DNA of 64,000 nucleotides, from assembly GCF_003001955.1 (NCBI RefSeq), contig NZ_PVNH01000013.1:124001-188000 (forward strand), given 5' to 3'. This DNA comes from Prauserella shujinwangii. Its GTDB lineage: Bacteria; Actinomycetota; Actinomycetes; Mycobacteriales; Pseudonocardiaceae. Each line of letters opens with the position of its first letter. The first letter of the stretch is position 1. Below, in pieces: positions 1 to 6,902 of this stretch. The position numbers and the translations under genes are program-made. A model generated the notes under the pieces. It did no database searches. It worked only from the letters and a program-made list of their open reading frames with translations, and had not been told where the DNA came from.

Positions 1-1091
1 GCGGGGCGAAGGAGACGCTGTCCCGGCACGCCTACACGGATGTGCCGATGCCGCCGCCGTTCGCGGACGCGCACGTCACCAGGGAGGACCTGGAACGGCT
101 GATCGCGGCGCCGCTGGGCCGGGCGGTGGAGCTGACGAGCGCGACGATCGAGGCGGCCGGGCTGCGGCCGAGGCAGTTGACGGCGATCTTCCTGGTGGGC
201 GGGTCGAGCCGGATCCCGATGGTGTCGCGGCTGGTGCACGAGCGCACCGGGGTGGTGCCGACCACGCTCGACCAGCCGGAAACGGTCGTGGCCCGCGGGG
301 CCCTCCGCGCGGTGCAACTGGTGGCCGGCCGCCCGGCCGCCCGCCCCGGCCCGCCCCCGACGGCGCATTTAGCGGGCAGAATGCGACCGGCGGGGGACCA
401 GCGGACGGAGGTCGTCGGCAGGCCCGGGTATCCCGGCCGCCCCGCACCCGGGCCGCACCGGCCCGACCTCGGGCACCGGGCGCCGCCGCCCGGTCCCGCG
501 AGCCAGCAGACGGTCACCATCGCCAAGCCCGCGGCGCCCGCCGCGACCGGCGGGCGCCGGAAGCTGTTCTGGTGGGGTGGCGGTGCGGTGGTGCTGGTGG
601 CGGCGCTGGTGACCACGTTGCTGGTCGTGCTCAACGGTGGCTCCGAGCAGCCGGAGGGGCGGACGTTCGCCCAGTACGCCTACAAGTTCGTCGCCCCCTC
701 CGACTGGACCCAGACCGGGGACAACGTGGCCGCCCGGCAGGTGGTGGTGAAGCCCGCCGACGCGCAGCAGCCCACCGACGACGACCTGGTGGTGGTGCAG
801 GAGTTCGTCCTGTCCTACGACGGCGGCGTCCAACGGGACCGGCTCGTCGACGAACTCCGCGGGCAGATCGCTGCCCTGCCGGACCGGTTCCGCGACTTCT
901 CCGCGGATTTCGCGTACGCGGGCAGGCGCGTCATCCACTACGTCGAGACGAAGGCCACCGCCACCGTCCACTGGTATGTGCTCGCGCACCGCACCGCGCA
1001 GGTCAGCGTGGGCTGCCAGGAGGCGGAGGTGCCCGCCCGGGTGCGGGCCGCGTGTGAGCAGATCGTCCGCACGCTCGAGTTCACGAACTGA
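1..1091 (+). CDS. Hsp70-like type VII secretion-associated protein, 5' partial
   Basis: The frame is open from the first base, so the gene starts outside the window. The first ~100 residues are the end of an Hsp70/actin-fold ATPase, with the signature IFLVGGSSRIP (bases 186-218) and then DQPETVVARGAL. A Pro/Arg-rich linker follows, then one membrane helix (about 564-633) and a ~145-residue domain (FAQYAYKFVAPSDWTQTG onward). That domain resembles the C-terminal domain of the Rv3446c family of type VII secretion-associated proteins. Two WXG100 genes lie downstream, the ESX-4 order. The linker carries an embedded copy of the dispersed palindrome (363-388), which introduces a TTA leucine codon at 369-371, rare in such genomes. 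The role in secretion is inferred from family and context. Confidence 0.85.
   Translation, partial: GAKETLSRHAYTDVPMPPPFADAHVTREDLERLIAAPLGRAVELTSATIEAAGLRPRQLTAIFLVGGSSRIPMVSRLVHERTGVVPTTLDQPETVVARGALRAVQLVAGRPAARPGPPPTAHLAGRMRPAGDQRTEVVGRPGYPGRPAPGPHRPDLGHRAPPPGPASQQTVTIAKPAAPAATGGRRKLFWWGGGAVVLVAALVTTLLVVLNGGSEQPEGRTFAQYAYKFVAPSDWTQTGDNVAARQVVVKPADAQQPTDDDLVVVQEFVLSYDGGVQRDRLVDELRGQIAALPDRFRDFSADFAYAGRRVIHYVETKATATVHWYVLAHRTAQVSVGCQEAEVPARVRAACEQIVRTLEFTN
363..388. repeat. Dispersed palindrome copy inside a coding region
   Basis: Imperfect palindrome with arms GCATTTAGC / GCAGAATGC around GG. It is read in frame in the Hsp70-like gene as A-H-L-A-G-R-M-R-P. It belongs to the same family as the intergenic copies listed below and lies in the presumably unstructured linker between the ATPase and membrane segments. 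Confidence 0.75.
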
Positions 1092-1576
1092 GCGCGGCGG
1101 ACGACCGGAGGGGAGGCCCGCGCTGTTCGCGGTGGCGCGGGACCCCGCTGGCCCCGCTCCCGCCGGGTGGTGAGTGAAGCCCGAGGCCGCGACCCCGCCG
1201 GGCGCATTCTGCGGGCAGAACGCGCCCGGCGGGGGCCAGGAAGGGGCACCGGTTCGCGCGCGCGAACGAAAGGGTGACGCCCCACCGAGTGAAGAAGACG
1301 AGGACTTTTCGCAAGCGCGAATCGTTCTCGGTGGCGACACGACGCGATGACGTGCCGGGAAACGGTGGGCGAATCGTTGCGACACGGCGATTCCCGCACC
1401 GCTCCGGCACCGCGTCACGACCGGTTCCGGCCGGCTCCGAAGTGGAGCATTCACGCTAGCAACTACTTGCACCCAGGTGGCGACAACGCGGAACCAACCA
1501 TGGCAATGTCTCCGTCGTAGGGCCAGTACGAACGAACGACGTACAGGCGACCCACGAGTGAAGGGGGTAACTCCCG
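1092..1576. other. Intergenic region upstream of the esx pair
   Basis: This 485-base stretch holds a palindrome copy (1201-1226) and a perfect 16-base palindrome GTTCGCGCGCGCGAAC at 1252-1267. It also has a 10-base direct repeat GCGAATCGTT at 1317-1326 and 1369-1378. The promoter of the WXG100 pair should lie here, but I see no convincing -35/-10 pair. No open frame in it looks coding. Confidence 0.6.
1201..1226. repeat. Dispersed palindrome copy (symmetric type)
   Basis: GCATTCTGC / GCAGAACGC arms around GG, flanked by GC-rich sequence. It lies between the Hsp70-like gene and the WXG100 pair, both on the plus strand. Confidence 0.85.
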
Positions 1577-1894
1577 ATGGCAGGCGGTTTTACCGGGACA
1601 CCGGAGCAGTTCCAGCAGGCCTACCAGGACGTCGACGCGATCAAGGCGTCGATGGACCAGAACCTGAACCAGCTCCGCAACAACATCGAGGCGACGCAGG
1701 CCGGCTGGCAGGGCGAGGCGGCGAAGGCCTTCCAGAACGTGATGATGGCCTTCGACGAGAAGACCAGGAAGCTGAACGAGGCGCTCGCCAACATCGGTGA
1801 GCTGCTCCAGCAGTCCGGTGTGAAGTACCAGCAGGCTGAGGAGGAGCAGAACTCCGCCATCAGCAACATCGGCAACACGCTGAGCGGTCTCTGA
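1577..1894 (+). CDS. esxU: WXG100-family secreted protein (EsxU-like)
   Basis: A 105-residue helical protein, the usual WXG100 length, with the turn motif W44-Q-G46 between two helices. It has a C-terminal YxxxE secretion signal (Y84 to E88). The ATG at 1577 is preceded by AGGGGG. Such proteins form helical hairpin dimers with a partner and leave the cell through a type VII secretion system. The next gene (1953) is the obvious partner. The symbol is assigned from order: in mycobacterial ESX-4 the Rv3446c gene is followed by esxU, esxT and rplM, as here except for two inserted genes. Confidence 0.85.
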   Translation: MAGGFTGTPEQFQQAYQDVDAIKASMDQNLNQLRNNIEATQAGWQGEAAKAFQNVMMAFDEKTRKLNEALANIGELLQQSGVKYQQAEEEQNSAISNIGNTLSGL

Positions 1895-1952
1895 GCCGCG
1901 GTCGGCGTTTCACCACGAATACCGAAGACTTCACGACACAACGGAGGGAAAA

Positions 1953-2240
1953 ATGCCGAGCGGCATCGTTGTCGATTACGCCACCATCAACACTGCGGCG
2001 GAGGACTGCAAGCGCACCGGGTCCGAGCTGGACGCGCTGTTCGAGGACCTCAAGTCCCGTCTGGCTCCGCTGACCGACAGCTGGTCCGGTGAGGCCATGG
2101 AGGCCTGGATGAACGTGCAGAACGAGTGGAACCAGTCGCTGGACGAGATGAAGCAGGTTCTCGCGCAGATCGCCACCGCGCTGCCGCAGATCGCGGACGG
2201 CTACCAGGCCACCGACAAGGGCATCCAGGGGATGTTCTGA
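1953..2240 (+). CDS. esxT: WXG100-family secreted protein (EsxT-like)
   Basis: A 95-residue protein with the WXG turn W44-S-G46 and a C-terminal YxxxD signal (Y84 to D88). Both motifs fall at the same residue numbers as in the preceding gene, consistent with a heterodimer pair. The start ATG follows GGAGGG at a 5-base spacing, 58 bases after the first gene, so the two are probably one transcript. A stem-loop at 2258-2291 ends the unit. The symbol is by position and is less certain than the family. Confidence 0.85.
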   Translation: MPSGIVVDYATINTAAEDCKRTGSELDALFEDLKSRLAPLTDSWSGEAMEAWMNVQNEWNQSLDEMKQVLAQIATALPQIADGYQATDKGIQGMF

Positions 2241-2257
2241 TCGTTCGTGGAACCGGG

Positions 2258-2291
2258 ATCGGGCCCGGCGCGTCTCGCGCCGCGGCCCGAT
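2258..2291. terminator. Stem-loop terminator after the esx pair
   Basis: Inverted repeat ATCGGGCC..CGGCGCG with TCT loop and CGCGCCG..GGCCCGAT, one bulged base, followed by TTCTCGTTT. It lies between convergent genes and may serve both strands. Confidence 0.7.
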
Positions 2292-2307
2292 TTCTCGTTT
2301 GTGGGGG

Positions 2308-2796
2308 TCAGCGCGGGGCGCCGACCTCGAACTCCGGCTGGTCGTTGAGCACCCGGATCGACACGGTCCTCGGCTTTCCCGCCACCTCCACCGAGCAGTC
2401 GAACGTGTGCCCCGTCTCGATCGGCTGCCCGTCCGGGCACTGGACGGCGCGCACGTCGTGCTCGCCGTAGCTGTCGCGCAGCACCTGCGCGACGCCTCGC
2501 TCGACGGAGCCGGCGTCGAGCACGTCGCCGCGGAACGCGCCCAGCAGCCACGCCGCCACGCCGCCGCCCGCCAGCACCAGCACCGCCGCGACGGCGATCA
2601 GCAGCGGTTTCCTCGACTTCCGCGGAGCCGGGGCCGGGCCGCCCGCACCGAACGCTCCGAAACCCCCGTACTGGGACTGGAAGCCGCCGCCGTACACGGG
2701 CGGCGGGTGTCCCGGCGCCGCCTGGCCGTGCGGCGGGCTCGGGGTGCCCTGCGGCTGCCACCAGCCCTGGGGCTGTCCTGGTGGTGGTTGTGTCAT
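2308..2796 (-). CDS. Membrane-anchored DUF4333-type protein
   Basis: A 162-residue protein. Residues ~1-58 are a Pro/Gly/Gln-rich cytoplasmic tail, a single membrane helix (LLIAVAAVLVLAGGG) follows, and the outer ~75 residues resemble a DUF4333 domain. That domain has a cysteine pair (AVQCPDG and TFDCSVEV) spaced as in the family. The ATG at 2796 follows GAGGAG. It lies 36 bases after the lipoprotein gene at 2833-3726 in the same direction, so the two are likely cotranscribed. No function is known to me. The two genes separate esxT from rplM, which are adjacent in Mycobacterium. Confidence 0.7.
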   Translation of the reverse strand: MTQPPPGQPQGWWQPQGTPSPPHGQAAPGHPPPVYGGGFQSQYGGFGAFGAGGPAPAPRKSRKPLLIAVAAVLVLAGGGVAAWLLGAFRGDVLDAGSVERGVAQVLRDSYGEHDVRAVQCPDGQPIETGHTFDCSVEVAGKPRTVSIRVLNDQPEFEVGAPR

Positions 2797-2832
2797 GGTT
2801 CTCCTCGTGGCTTCGGAGGCGGGCCGGGACGC

Positions 2833-3726
2833 TCAGCCGCCGCTGCTGGTGATCTCGTCCATGCGGCGGTAGAAGTCGTCGACCTCGGCCTGCGTCCGCA
2901 GTTCGGTGACCTCTTCCGGGTCGGGCACGTCGGGCAGATCGTCCTTCGTCGGCGGTTCGAGCACCCGGTAGTGCTCGTCGATCTCCACCTCGTGCCCGCC
3001 GGTCTCGATCAGCCCGGTCATCTCGATCTCGGTGAGCTTGCCGTCGGGGCCGAGCCGGATCCTGGTGTCGATGACCCCGTCGCGCATCTCCTCGGTGATG
3101 CGTTCGAGCGCCCAGTCCGGGAACACCACGACCCGTTCCTCCAGGAACGTGCGCAGCGTGATCTCGGCGGTCAGCTCGACGCTCCCGTCGGGCAGGCTCT
3201 TCGCGGTCTTCGCGGCGTGCCCGTCCCGCAGGGAGCGGCCCACGGCGCTGATCATCTTGCACACGGTGAGGTAGCCCGCCCAGAAGCACGGGCCGTAGCC
3301 GGCGTCGTCGTACGGTTCGGACACCCAGGGCGTCGGGGCGAGGCTCGCGTACTCGGGGCCGAGAAGGGTGTACTCGACGTCACTGCCCGCCGGATGGAAG
3401 TAGTCGCGATAGTCGGACGAGTCGCGGTTGGAGTGGTTCTTGACCAGCCGGGACGGCGGATCGCCGACCTGGATGGCGGTCAGCGTGAAGTCCGACTTCT
3501 TGTCGTCGATGCGGGCGAACGAGTCGTGCATGGTGTGCCGCGGCTCGGTGGCGGAGAAGTCCTCGTCGAGGCGCTCCAGGGACGCGGAGAACTTCGCGGT
3601 GACGTACTCGGCGGCCTGGTCGCCGTCGGGAACGGCGGTACCGGCACGGCCTCCCGAGCAGCCCGCGACGAGGATCATGGCCGCCGTGGCGGCGACGGCG
3701 GTGAGCCTTCGCCTACGCTGTGTCAT
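2833..3726 (-). CDS. Secreted lipoprotein of unknown function
   Basis: A 297-residue protein with a lipoprotein signal peptide: basic MTQRRRR, a hydrophobic stretch, and lipobox LVAGC with the lipidated cysteine at 23. The frame is open 129 bases further upstream, but the start at 3726 puts the signal peptide at the N terminus and follows GGGGGA, so I prefer it. The mature part is hydrophilic, with a cysteine pair (YGPCFWAG, LTVCKM) that could form a disulfide, and an acidic C-terminal third. I do not recognise a family. Confidence 0.7.
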   Translation of the reverse strand: MTQRRRRLTAVAATAAMILVAGCSGGRAGTAVPDGDQAAEYVTAKFSASLERLDEDFSATEPRHTMHDSFARIDDKKSDFTLTAIQVGDPPSRLVKNHSNRDSSDYRDYFHPAGSDVEYTLLGPEYASLAPTPWVSEPYDDAGYGPCFWAGYLTVCKMISAVGRSLRDGHAAKTAKSLPDGSVELTAEITLRTFLEERVVVFPDWALERITEEMRDGVIDTRIRLGPDGKLTEIEMTGLIETGGHEVEIDEHYRVLEPPTKDDLPDVPDPEEVTELRTQAEVDDFYRRMDEITSSGG

Positions 3727-3915
3727 GTCGTGGTTCCCCCGGTGAGTCTTGTCGCGCCGCGCTGGCGGGAAGACTAGTATGGATCGACGGCTCGACCCCC
3801 CGGCTGCACCCAGCTCCCGGTGACCGGGTATCTTCATAAGCTGTTGTGCGCGCACGAGCCGTCAGGTGCGCTGCCGCACGGACCCCACAAGCAATGTTGA
3901 CGACGAGGTAGACCC

Positions 3916-4368
3916 TTGCCCACGTACAGCCCTAAGCCCGGCGACGTCACCCGTGCCTGGCACGTGATCGACGCCGAGGATGTCGTGCTCGGCCGGCTCG
4001 CGACCGAGGTCGCCACACTGCTGCGCGGCAAGCACAAGCCGACGTATGCCCCGCACGTGGACTCTGGTGACTTCGTCATCATCGTCAACGCCGACAAGGT
4101 GGCCCTGACCGGGAAGAAGCGCGAGCAGAAGTTCGCCTACCGGCACAGCGGCTACCCCGGCGGCCTGCGCAAGCGGTCGTTCGGCGAGCTTCTCGACACC
4201 CGGCCCGAGCGGCTGGTGGAGAAGGTCGTGAAGGGCATGCTGCCGAAGAACAAGCTGGGTCGTGCCCAGGCGAAGAAGCTCAAGGTCTACGCAGGCCCGG
4301 ACCACCCGCACGCCGCGCAGAAGCCCCAGCCGCACGAGATCACCAAGATCGCTCAGGTGACCCAGTGA
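3916..4368 (+). CDS. rplM: 50S ribosomal protein L13
   Basis: A 150-residue protein matching L13 throughout: [19 protein letters not shown], the RGKHKP loop, [22 protein letters not shown] and the [10 protein letters not shown] segment. L13 is an early-assembly large-subunit protein. The start codon is TTG at 3916 (reads M-P-T-Y-S-P), preceded by GAGG. The stop overlaps the GTG of rpsI by four bases, so the two proteins are translationally coupled. About 190 bases upstream are free of genes and should hold the ribosomal promoter. Confidence 0.97.
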   Translation: MPTYSPKPGDVTRAWHVIDAEDVVLGRLATEVATLLRGKHKPTYAPHVDSGDFVIIVNADKVALTGKKREQKFAYRHSGYPGGLRKRSFGELLDTRPERLVEKVVKGMLPKNKLGRAQAKKLKVYAGPDHPHAAQKPQPHEITKIAQVTQ

Positions 4369-4856
4369 GTGAGGAACAGGTTGTGACCAGCACCGAGACC
4401 GAGGCCGCGGCAACCGACGCGGTCGTGACCACCGAGACGCCCGCCGCGCCGAAGCCGTCTCGTGCTGCCGGGGGTTCCGCGCAGACGGTGGGCCGTCGCA
4501 AGGAGGCCGTCGTCCGGGTGCGTGTCGTGCCCGGCACCGGCGAGTTCAAGCTCAACGGCAAGAGCCTCGAGCAGTACTTCCCGAACAAGGTCCACCAGCA
4601 GCTCATCCGCGAGCCGCTGGTCACGGTCGAGAAGCCGGACTCGTTCGACATCTTCGCGAACCTGCGCGGCGGTGGGCCCTCCGGGCAGGCGGGCGCGCTG
4701 CGTCTCGCCATCGCTAGGGCGCTGGCGGAGATCGACGGCGACGACCGTCCCGCGCTGAAGAAGGCAGGGTTCCTCACCCGGGACGCCCGCTCCACCGAGC
4801 GTAAGAAGTACGGCCTGAAGAAGGCCCGCAAGGCGCCGCAGTACAGCAAGCGCTGA
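4365..4856 (+). CDS. rpsI: 30S ribosomal protein S9
   Basis: A 163-residue protein. Residues ~1-38 are an Ala/Thr/Glu-rich actinobacterial extension; from [18 protein letters not shown] onward it is a standard S9, ending in the basic tail [12 protein letters not shown] that reaches the decoding centre. The GTG start overlaps the rplM stop (GTGA). The stem-loop at 4867-4902 closes the operon. Confidence 0.97.
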   Translation: MSEEQVVTSTETEAAATDAVVTTETPAAPKPSRAAGGSAQTVGRRKEAVVRVRVVPGTGEFKLNGKSLEQYFPNKVHQQLIREPLVTVEKPDSFDIFANLRGGGPSGQAGALRLAIARALAEIDGDDRPALKKAGFLTRDARSTERKKYGLKKARKAPQYSKR

Positions 4857-4866
4857 CCCGACTCAC

Positions 4867-4902
4867 CGAAGCGCCCATCCGTGTTCACGGGTGGGCGCTT
4901 CG
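4867..4902. terminator. Terminator of rplM-rpsI
   Basis: Stem of 17 bases (CGAAGCGCCCATCCGTG / CACGGGTGGGCGCTTCG, one mismatch) with a TT loop, 10 bases after the rpsI stop. There is no T tract, as is common in this group. Confidence 0.8.
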
Positions 4903-4930
4903 TGCTGTCCGGCCACACCCGCCCCGGCCG

Positions 4931-4998
4931 GGCGCGTTCTGCCCGCAGAAGTCGCCCGCCGCGCCCCCGGAAGGCGACTTCTGCGGGCAGAACGCGCT
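4931..4998. repeat. Two dispersed palindromes facing each other
   Basis: Copy 1 (4931-4956) ends in GCAGAAGTCGCC. Copy 2 (4973-4998) is its reverse complement after a 16-base spacer, so together they can fold into one long hairpin. They lie between the rpsI terminator and glmM, on the glmM promoter side. Confidence 0.85.
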
Positions 4999-5113
4999 CC
5001 CAGTGGACCGGTCGGGGGGACGGGCGCGGGGGTCGCTAAGTTGTCGGGGCGCTTGCTCACGGACCACAGTGGTGGGATACGGGGGTCCCACGGAGAACAC
5101 GGAGGCAGAGGAC

Positions 5114-6448
5114 ATGGCCCGCCTATTCGGCACCGACGGGGTGCGCGGCCTCGCGAACGCCGAGCTCACCCCCGAGCTCGCCCTGACCGTCGCCGCCAGC
5201 GCGGCCCGCGTGCTCGCCGCGCACGACCGCTCCCACCGCCCGGTCGCGGTCGTCGGCCGCGACCCCCGCGCCAGCGGCGAGATGCTCGAGGCCGCCGTCG
5301 TCGCGGGCCTCGCCTCCGCGGGCGCGGACGTGCTGCGGCTCGGCGTGCTCCCCACCCCCGCCGTCGCCCACCTCACCGCGGACCTCTCCGCCGACCTCGG
5401 CGTGATGATCTCCGCCTCCCACAACCCGATGCCCGACAACGGCATCAAGCTGTTCGGCGAGGGCGGGCACAAGCTCCCCGACGGCATCGAGGATGAGATC
5501 GAGGCGGGCCTCGCCGGCAACGGAACCCGCCCCACCGGCGCCGAGATCGGCCGGGTCGCCGACGCCACCGACGCCCTCGACCGCTACGCCGCGCACCTCG
5601 TCGCCGCCACCCCCCAGTCCCTCGCCGGGCTGCGCGTCGTCGTCGACTGCGCCAACGGCGCCGCGTCGTTCGCCGCCCCCGAGGTGTACCGGAAGGCGGG
5701 CGCCGAGGTCATCCCGCTGCACGCCGAGCCCGACGGCGTGAACATCAACGACGGCTGCGGCTCCACCCACCCCGAGTCCCTCCAGGCCGCCGTCCTCGAG
5801 CACGGCGCCGACCTGGGCATCGCCCACGACGGCGACGCCGACCGCTGCCTCGCCGTGGACGCGCAGGGCAACGTCGTCGACGGTGACCAGATCATGGCCG
5901 TGCTCGCCCTCGCCATGGCCGAGGCCGGTGAGCTCGCCGACACCACCCTGGTCGCCACCGTCATGAGCAACCTCGGCCTGCACCTCGCCATGCGCGAGCA
6001 CGGCGTCACCCTGCGCACCACCGCCGTCGGCGACCGGTACGTCCTGGAGGAACTGCGGGCGGGCGGCTTCTCCCTCGGCGGCGAGCAGTCCGGTCACGTC
6101 GTCCTGCCCGGCTACGCCACCACCGGCGACGGCCTGCTCACCGCGCTGCGCCTGATGAGCCGGATCGCCCAGACCGGCAAGCCGCTGGCCGAGCTCGCGT
6201 CCGTGATGCGCCGGCTGCCCCAGGTGCTGGTCAACGTGCGCGTGGCCGACAAGGCCGCCGTCGCCGCCTCCGCGGCCGTCCGCGACGCCGTCGACGCCGT
6301 CACGGCCGAGCTCGGCGGTGAGGGCCGCGTGCTGCTGCGGCCCTCCGGCACCGAGCAGCTCGTGCGCGTCATGGTGGAGGCCCCCGCCCAGGAGACCGCC
6401 CAGGCCGCCGCCGACCGCCTCGCCGGGGTGGTGGCCTCCGCCTCCTGA
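5114..6448 (+). CDS. glmM: Phosphoglucosamine mutase
   Basis: A 444-residue enzyme interconverting glucosamine-6-phosphate and glucosamine-1-phosphate, the second step to UDP-GlcNAc and peptidoglycan. It starts [12 protein letters not shown], as in the family. The phosphoserine loop is [12 protein letters not shown], the metal loop is DGDADRC, and the sugar-binding loop is [18 protein letters not shown] is the C-terminal phosphate loop. The ATG at 5114 follows GGAGG at 8 bases; the frame is open upstream but without family residues. glmS, the preceding enzyme of the pathway, lies 4.6 kb downstream. Confidence 0.97.
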   Translation: MARLFGTDGVRGLANAELTPELALTVAASAARVLAAHDRSHRPVAVVGRDPRASGEMLEAAVVAGLASAGADVLRLGVLPTPAVAHLTADLSADLGVMISASHNPMPDNGIKLFGEGGHKLPDGIEDEIEAGLAGNGTRPTGAEIGRVADATDALDRYAAHLVAATPQSLAGLRVVVDCANGAASFAAPEVYRKAGAEVIPLHAEPDGVNINDGCGSTHPESLQAAVLEHGADLGIAHDGDADRCLAVDAQGNVVDGDQIMAVLALAMAEAGELADTTLVATVMSNLGLHLAMREHGVTLRTTAVGDRYVLEELRAGGFSLGGEQSGHVVLPGYATTGDGLLTALRLMSRIAQTGKPLAELASVMRRLPQVLVNVRVADKAAVAASAAVRDAVDAVTAELGGEGRVLLRPSGTEQLVRVMVEAPAQETAQAAADRLAGVVASAS

Positions 6449-6453
6449 CCGGC

Positions 6454-6472
6454 CCGGAATGTGTGATTCCGG
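6454..6472. terminator. Weak stem-loop after glmM
   Basis: Seven-base stem CCGGAAT / ATTCCGG with loop GTGTG, starting 6 bases after the glmM stop. Short and without a T tract, so only a possible terminator. Confidence 0.4.
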
Positions 6473-6591
6473 CCCGGCGACCGGCCCTCACCGGTACATT
6501 CTCTGTGCATGTGCGACGGCACCGGATGCCGCTCGCCCGCGTCGTAGTGGCGACGAGCGGCACGTGAGGACCACGAACAAAGGGGGAGCGC

Positions 6592-6897
6592 ATGGCCGGT
6601 GGGCAGACGGTCGACCCGGGCAAACTGGACGCGGCCGGTTCGGCGTACAGCCAGGAAGGCGGCCAACTCACCAACGCGGGGTCCCGCATCGAGACCGGTG
6701 TCTCCATGGGGCAGGTCGGCAAGGCGTGGTCCGGCGTGGCGGCGCCGTACGCGGACGCGATCGGCAAGTACCGCGACAGCGTGACCACCTACGGGCAGAA
6801 GTCGACCGAGCTCGGCGGCAAGCTCACCAGCGCGGCCAGCGCCTACGAGCAGGGTGAAGAGGTCAGCCGCGAGACCATCGCCTCGAAGGGGGTCTGA
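6592..6897 (+). CDS. WXG100-like small protein, partner of the next gene
   Basis: A 101-residue, mostly helical protein with W46-S-G48 between two helical halves and a C-terminal YxxxE signal (Y85 to E89), the features of a type VII secretion substrate. The ATG follows AGGGGGAG. Five bases separate it from the 908-residue gene at 6903, which contains its own WXG module, so the two probably form a secreted pair. By position it corresponds to Rv3440c of M. tuberculosis, also downstream of glmM. No secretion ATPase is encoded in this window. Confidence 0.75.
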   Translation: MAGGQTVDPGKLDAAGSAYSQEGGQLTNAGSRIETGVSMGQVGKAWSGVAAPYADAIGKYRDSVTTYGQKSTELGGKLTSAASAYEQGEEVSRETIASKGV

Positions 6898-6902
6898 CCA
6901 CC

